This document shows positions 61,151 to 64,000 of a DNA stretch of 64,000 bases, piece after piece (position 1 is the stretch's first letter; every line of letters starts with the position of its first letter). The DNA lies in contig NZ_AP023239.1 of NCBI RefSeq assembly GCF_013393385.1, forward strand, positions 310,001 through 374,000. The letters run 5' to 3'. Made by a program: the position numbers and the translations under genes. Under the pieces are notes generated by a model that worked only from the letters and a program-made list of their open reading frames with translations, was not told the DNA's origin and ran no database searches. This DNA is from Paenibacillus sp. URB8-2 (GTDB lineage Bacteria > Bacillota > Bacilli > Paenibacillales > Paenibacillaceae).

Positions 61151-61174
61151 TGTTATCTATAGTATTAGATAACA
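61151..61174. promoter_or_regulatory. LysR-type operator between rhodanese and lysR
   Basis: TGTTATCTA and TAGATAACA form a perfect 9-bp inverted repeat with a 6-bp centre, and contain T-N11-A arrangements. It lies midway between the two divergent start codons. Confidence 0.75.
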
Positions 61175-61214
61175 ACTATCGAAATGAATGATAGTACAGC
61201 CGGAGGAGAACGGG

Positions 61215-62093
61215 ATGGAACTTACTTATCTGCGTACGTTTTGCGAGGTCGTCCTAAGCGGCAGCTATACCAGAGCGGCGGAACAACTTGGGTATGCGCA
61301 ATCCAGCGTAACGGCTCAGATCGCGAAGCTGGAGGAGATGTACGGGGCGAAGCTGCTGGAGCGTTCGGGCAAGGGGATGACGCCGACTTTTGCCGGAAAA
61401 ACGCTGCTCCGTTACGCCCGCCAAATGCTGGCGCTGAGCGAGGAGGCGAAGGAGGTCATCTCCGAAGGACAGGCGGGGGAGCTGACGATCGGTTCCATCG
61501 AGACGCTTGCTGCCTATTTTTTGCCGCACCGGCTGCATCGTTACCGTAAGCAGCACCCGGATATCCGGCTGCGCGTCCTGCCTGGCTCCGAAAGTGACAT
61601 TATCGCCGGTGTGCGGAACAAATCCGCCGATTTCGGCCTGATTTTTGATAAGCCCTACGCATCGGATGACCTTCAGGTCCTGTCCTTGCAGCAGGAAGAA
61701 TTGTTCGTAATCGTCTACCCCGGGCACCCGCTGGCGGAACGCGAATCGATAGAGATGTCCATGCTTGCCGCCGAGCCGCTCGTTCTGACCGAAGATACGT
61801 GCACATACCGGAATCATCTGCTGCAGGAAATGAGAGGTTTGGGGATTGCGCCGAGAGTGGAGCTGGAATTCGGGAATCTGGAGGGTATCAAGCAGGCTGT
61901 TAAGCATGAGTGGGGGATCGCTTTTCTGCCGGGCTATACGGTCTTGGATGAATTGGGCCGGGGAGAGCTTAAGGCGATTCCAGTGTCTGAGGACGGCGGC
62001 AAAGGCTTCTGCATTCAGCTGATCTACCGCAAAGACCGCTGGTTAGCCGCTTCATTTAAGAGGTTTATCGAAACGATGCAGGGAGACCGATGA
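61215..62093 (+). CDS. LysR family transcriptional regulator
   Basis: 292 aa. N-terminal winged helix (LRTFCEVVLSGSYTRAAEQLGYAQSSVTAQIAKLEE, residues 5-40) and a two-lobe substrate-binding domain (about 90-290) that would sense a small co-inducer. GGAGGAG precedes ATG 61215; earlier start 61188 is inside the leader. It is divergent from the rhodanese gene and shares with it a palindromic operator, the usual autorepression/activation layout. Confidence 0.92.
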   Translation: MELTYLRTFCEVVLSGSYTRAAEQLGYAQSSVTAQIAKLEEMYGAKLLERSGKGMTPTFAGKTLLRYARQMLALSEEAKEVISEGQAGELTIGSIETLAAYFLPHRLHRYRKQHPDIRLRVLPGSESDIIAGVRNKSADFGLIFDKPYASDDLQVLSLQQEELFVIVYPGHPLAERESIEMSMLAAEPLVLTEDTCTYRNHLLQEMRGLGIAPRVELEFGNLEGIKQAVKHEWGIAFLPGYTVLDELGRGELKAIPVSEDGGKGFCIQLIYRKDRWLAASFKRFIETMQGDR

Positions 62094-62210
62094 CGTAAAG
62101 GTAAAGGGCTCTGCGTGGTATGGAATTGCGATGAGACCGATCAAGCCCATTTGCCGGAATGGGAAAAAAGACGCCGCCAGACCAGTCACGAAACGGGGTC
62201 CTGAAAAGCC

Positions 62211-62245
62211 AAAAAGCCGCCATTCCGGCAAACCGGAATGCGGCT
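62211..62245 (-). terminator. Terminator of the Fur-boxed small gene
   Basis: On the minus strand AGCCGCATTCCGG pairs with CCGGAATGGCGGCT and five Ts follow. Confidence 0.85.
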
Positions 62246-62266
62246 ATTATCCAATAGTAAGGAAGA

Positions 62267-62416
62267 TCAGCAGCTCTTGCAATTTCTGCAGGCTATGAAC
62301 TGCAGGCGGCATTTAATCTCTTTTTGCCATTTCAAATCTCCTACCTTGACGGCAAGACTAAGCAAATCCAGGTAATCATCAACCTTCAGCGACGTCCGGG
62401 CAGTGGCTGCGTTCAT
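62267..62416 (-). CDS. 49-aa Cys-ending small protein under a Fur box
   Basis: Starts at ATG 62416 with GGAGA eight bases upstream. The protein reads MNAATARTSLKVDDYLDLLS..., an amphipathic helical middle (AVKVGDLKWQKEI) and a Cys-rich tail with four cysteines (KC and ACRNCKSC). It has its own promoter with a near-perfect Fur box and its own terminator, so it is a real gene, probably induced by iron lack. It could be an iron-sparing small protein (B. subtilis has FbpA/B/C, of different sequence) or a metal ligand. Too short for family assignment. Confidence 0.8.
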   Translation of the reverse strand: MNAATARTSLKVDDYLDLLSLAVKVGDLKWQKEIKCRLQFIACRNCKSC

Positions 62417-62442
62417 AAGCGTTCAGTCTCCTTTAAATCAAT

Positions 62443-62477
62443 ATTATAGATATGTTTCAATAATGATAATCATTATC
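62443..62477 (-). promoter_or_regulatory. Fur box over a minus-strand promoter
   Basis: AATAATGATAATCATTATC at 62459-62477 matches the 19-bp Fur consensus at 18 positions. TATAAT on the minus strand (62448-62443) lies 17-18 bases downstream, so the box covers the -35 and would block polymerase when iron is plentiful. Confidence 0.88.
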
Positions 62478-62528
62478 ACTGAAACCGATATTGTTATTAT
62501 CCACATTCTACGTCTAAAAATCAATATA

Positions 62529-62550
62529 AAAAGTGAATTATATCACTTTT
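62529..62550. promoter_or_regulatory. AT-rich inverted repeat
   Basis: AAAAGTGA-ATTATA-TCACTTTT, a perfect 8-bp dyad in the gap before the sensor gene. Could be an operator or a weak bidirectional terminator. The rest of 62551-62748 holds no recognisable gene. Confidence 0.4.
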
Positions 62551-62748
62551 AAATGTTACAATTTTAAGCGAGGTGACAAAGAAAGGGATGTATTGAAATG
62601 AAAGAAAGGCTTTGAAAGACATTATTACACATTTAAATTGCATTATTTACCGGGGAAAGCAGGAATTCCCCTGATAATTGTCGAACCAAGCTATTGTATG
62701 CTTAGCATAATGCTATTTTTGGAAAATAAACTAAAGGAGAAGTTAGAG

Positions 62749-64000
62749 ATGAAGCGGTGCAAAGTCATCGTCCTGTTTTTCTTTAGTCTGCTCCTGCTTT
62801 TGCCGGGTGCCGCTCACGCTGCAAGAAAAGAAGTCGCCTATAAAGCGGAACTGGAGTATCCCCCCTATAAATACAAACAGAATGGATATTTGACCGGCTT
62901 TGATATTGATCTTGCCAATATGATTTTCGAGAAGCAGGATTACTTGGTTCAGTACGGCAGCGACACATGGGACAGGGTATACCGGCAGCTTATCGACGGC
63001 GATATCGATACGGTGGGCTTGATGGCCGTAACCGAGGAGCGGAGGCGCGAAATTCTCTTTTCCAAACCTGTCATGAAAATTCGCACCTCCATATACGCCC
63101 GGCAGAATTTCAAGGCTGAGGTAAGTCTGGACAACCTTGGCGACTATAAAATTGGCGTGGGAAAGGGACAGTATACCGAGAGCGTCCTTCTGAGGAAAAT
63201 GGGAGTGTCCGGCTACATCACCTACCCGACGGTCGCGGAGGCTTTGGATGCCCTGAGCAGGGGCGAAATCGATCTCTTGTTCGAGAATCAGACGGTTGTC
63301 GATTATCTGATTGTCGAAGCAGGAATGACGGGCCGGATTATACATAAAATGAGCAACCTCTACCCGATGGATGTGGCTTACGGAATCAGCAAATCTTCAC
63401 CGGATCTTGTGCCTTATATCAATGGACGATTGAAGCAATTGAAGCAGAACGGGGCGTTTGAGCAGCTGTATCGGCAGTATTTTTTCAATCATTCGGAAGA
63501 TTACGCTAAAAGAATGCGCTTGAGGACGATTGCGGGCTTTGCCATCGGCTGCTGCTTGCTGGCCGTCGCCGCCTTCCTTCTTAGAATGTATATTAGCCAT
63601 TTGCGCCGGATTATTCGCACCGAGCAGCAGTTTTTCGAGGATGTAATCGAGCACACGGGCATTCTGGTTTGGGCGGTGCAGGAGGACAAAACGGTGCTGC
63701 GCTTGAACAAGTACGGCGAGCGCGTTACCGGCCTGAGAGAACAGGAGATTGTCGGCAAGAGTCTGGATGATGTAGAGGCGAAGGTAGCCGGCGGAGCCAG
63801 GCTGAAAGAACTGCTGTACCGGGCGATCGGATATGATTTTGACGGCCATGTGGAATTTCAGATTCCGAGCGGAGTCGCGGAGGGAAGATACTTTACGTTT
63901 CGGACGATGCTGATCAAAGGCCTCGGCAGCGGGGCCTCTGACGCTTTTGTATTGATCGGCATTGATATCAACGAGCTTAAACGGAATGAGAGGAAGCTTG
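62749..64000 (+). CDS. Solute-binding-domain sensor protein with PAS domain, truncated by window end
   Basis: 417 codons are visible and the frame runs off the right edge. Signal peptide (residues 1-23, LLLLLPGAAHA), then a bacterial solute-binding type 3 domain outside the cell (EVAYKAELEYPPYKYKQNGYLTGFDIDLANMIF to about residue 245), a membrane helix near 265-285 (AGFAIGCCLLAVAAFLL), then a PAS domain (VIEHTGILVWAVQEDKTVLRLNKYGERVTGL) inside. Sensors of this design end in a histidine kinase or GGDEF/EAL output, which must lie beyond the window. It probably senses an amino acid-like ligand. AAAGGAGA precedes ATG 62749. Confidence 0.88.
   Translation, partial: MKRCKVIVLFFFSLLLLLPGAAHAARKEVAYKAELEYPPYKYKQNGYLTGFDIDLANMIFEKQDYLVQYGSDTWDRVYRQLIDGDIDTVGLMAVTEERRREILFSKPVMKIRTSIYARQNFKAEVSLDNLGDYKIGVGKGQYTESVLLRKMGVSGYITYPTVAEALDALSRGEIDLLFENQTVVDYLIVEAGMTGRIIHKMSNLYPMDVAYGISKSSPDLVPYINGRLKQLKQNGAFEQLYRQYFFNHSEDYAKRMRLRTIAGFAIGCCLLAVAAFLLRMYISHLRRIIRTEQQFFEDVIEHTGILVWAVQEDKTVLRLNKYGERVTGLREQEIVGKSLDDVEAKVAGGARLKELLYRAIGYDFDGHVEFQIPSGVAEGRYFTFRTMLIKGLGSGASDAFVLIGIDINELKRNERKL

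Overview
The window looks like a chromosomal segment of a spore-forming Firmicute, most probably Paenibacillus or a close relative. Reasons: moderately GC-rich DNA with strong GGAGG ribosome sites and many TTG/GTG starts, spore-coat type glycosyltransferase and ATP-grasp genes, an orphan PII protein, GlnR-, Fur- and sigma-A-type sites with Bacillus-like consensus, and close resemblance to B. subtilis operon designs (TerD/TerC/TelA, XpaC). The species assignment is inference; no rRNA gene is present.

Layout. 1-1079: the leader-distal end of a type I-C CRISPR array; leader and cas genes must lie to the left, outside the window. 1.2-13.7 kb: ordinary chromosome with an MFS transporter, an AI-2E family transporter, a MarR regulator with an arylsulfotransferase, small proteins, a UvrD-like helicase, a hydrolase, a glycosyltransferase-like protein and a LacI regulator. 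13.9-23.7 kb: an AT-richer island with one ten-gene operon (free-standing B3/4 tRNA-editing-type domain, AzlC/AzlD, flavoprotein, cupin, TrpE-like, TrpG-like, chorismate mutase, UbiD-like decarboxylase, TrpB broken by a 4-bp duplication) and a MocR/GntR regulator. 24-25 kb: XRE regulator with a membrane protein. 25-29.7 kb: a sugar or sugar-acid catabolic operon (TIM-barrel isomerase, KDG-type kinase, anion MFS transporter, HPS/KGPDC-type decarboxylase, PHI-type isomerase) behind a consensus promoter with a perfect tandem operator and a cre-like site. 30-38 kb: DUF445 protein, PII protein, spore-coat type genes, hybrid histidine kinase. 38-48 kb: pullulanase, GltD, phosphodiesterase, agmatine-to-putrescine genes, GlnR-boxed polar amino acid ABC transporter. 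48.6-59.4 kb: a full Ter stress system behind an ECF-type promoter. 59.5-64 kb: 30-aa membrane peptide, FNT transporter, rhodanese with divergent LysR regulator, a Fur-boxed 49-aa Cys-rich protein, and a solute-binding sensor cut by the window end.

The most interesting unit is the 14-22 kb operon. It joins chorismate-using enzymes (no trpD, trpC, trpF or trpA) to a decarboxylase, a TrpB, a small amino acid exporter and a protein resembling the editing domain of PheRS. My working inference is that it makes (or made) an unusual aromatic amino acid, exports it and hydrolyses tRNA mischarged with it. The MocR gene and the operon carry a shared 13-bp element. The second recurring theme is a dispersed family of about 100-bp two-hairpin repeats (seven copies plus a fragment) sitting between genes from 29.8 to 48.6 kb.
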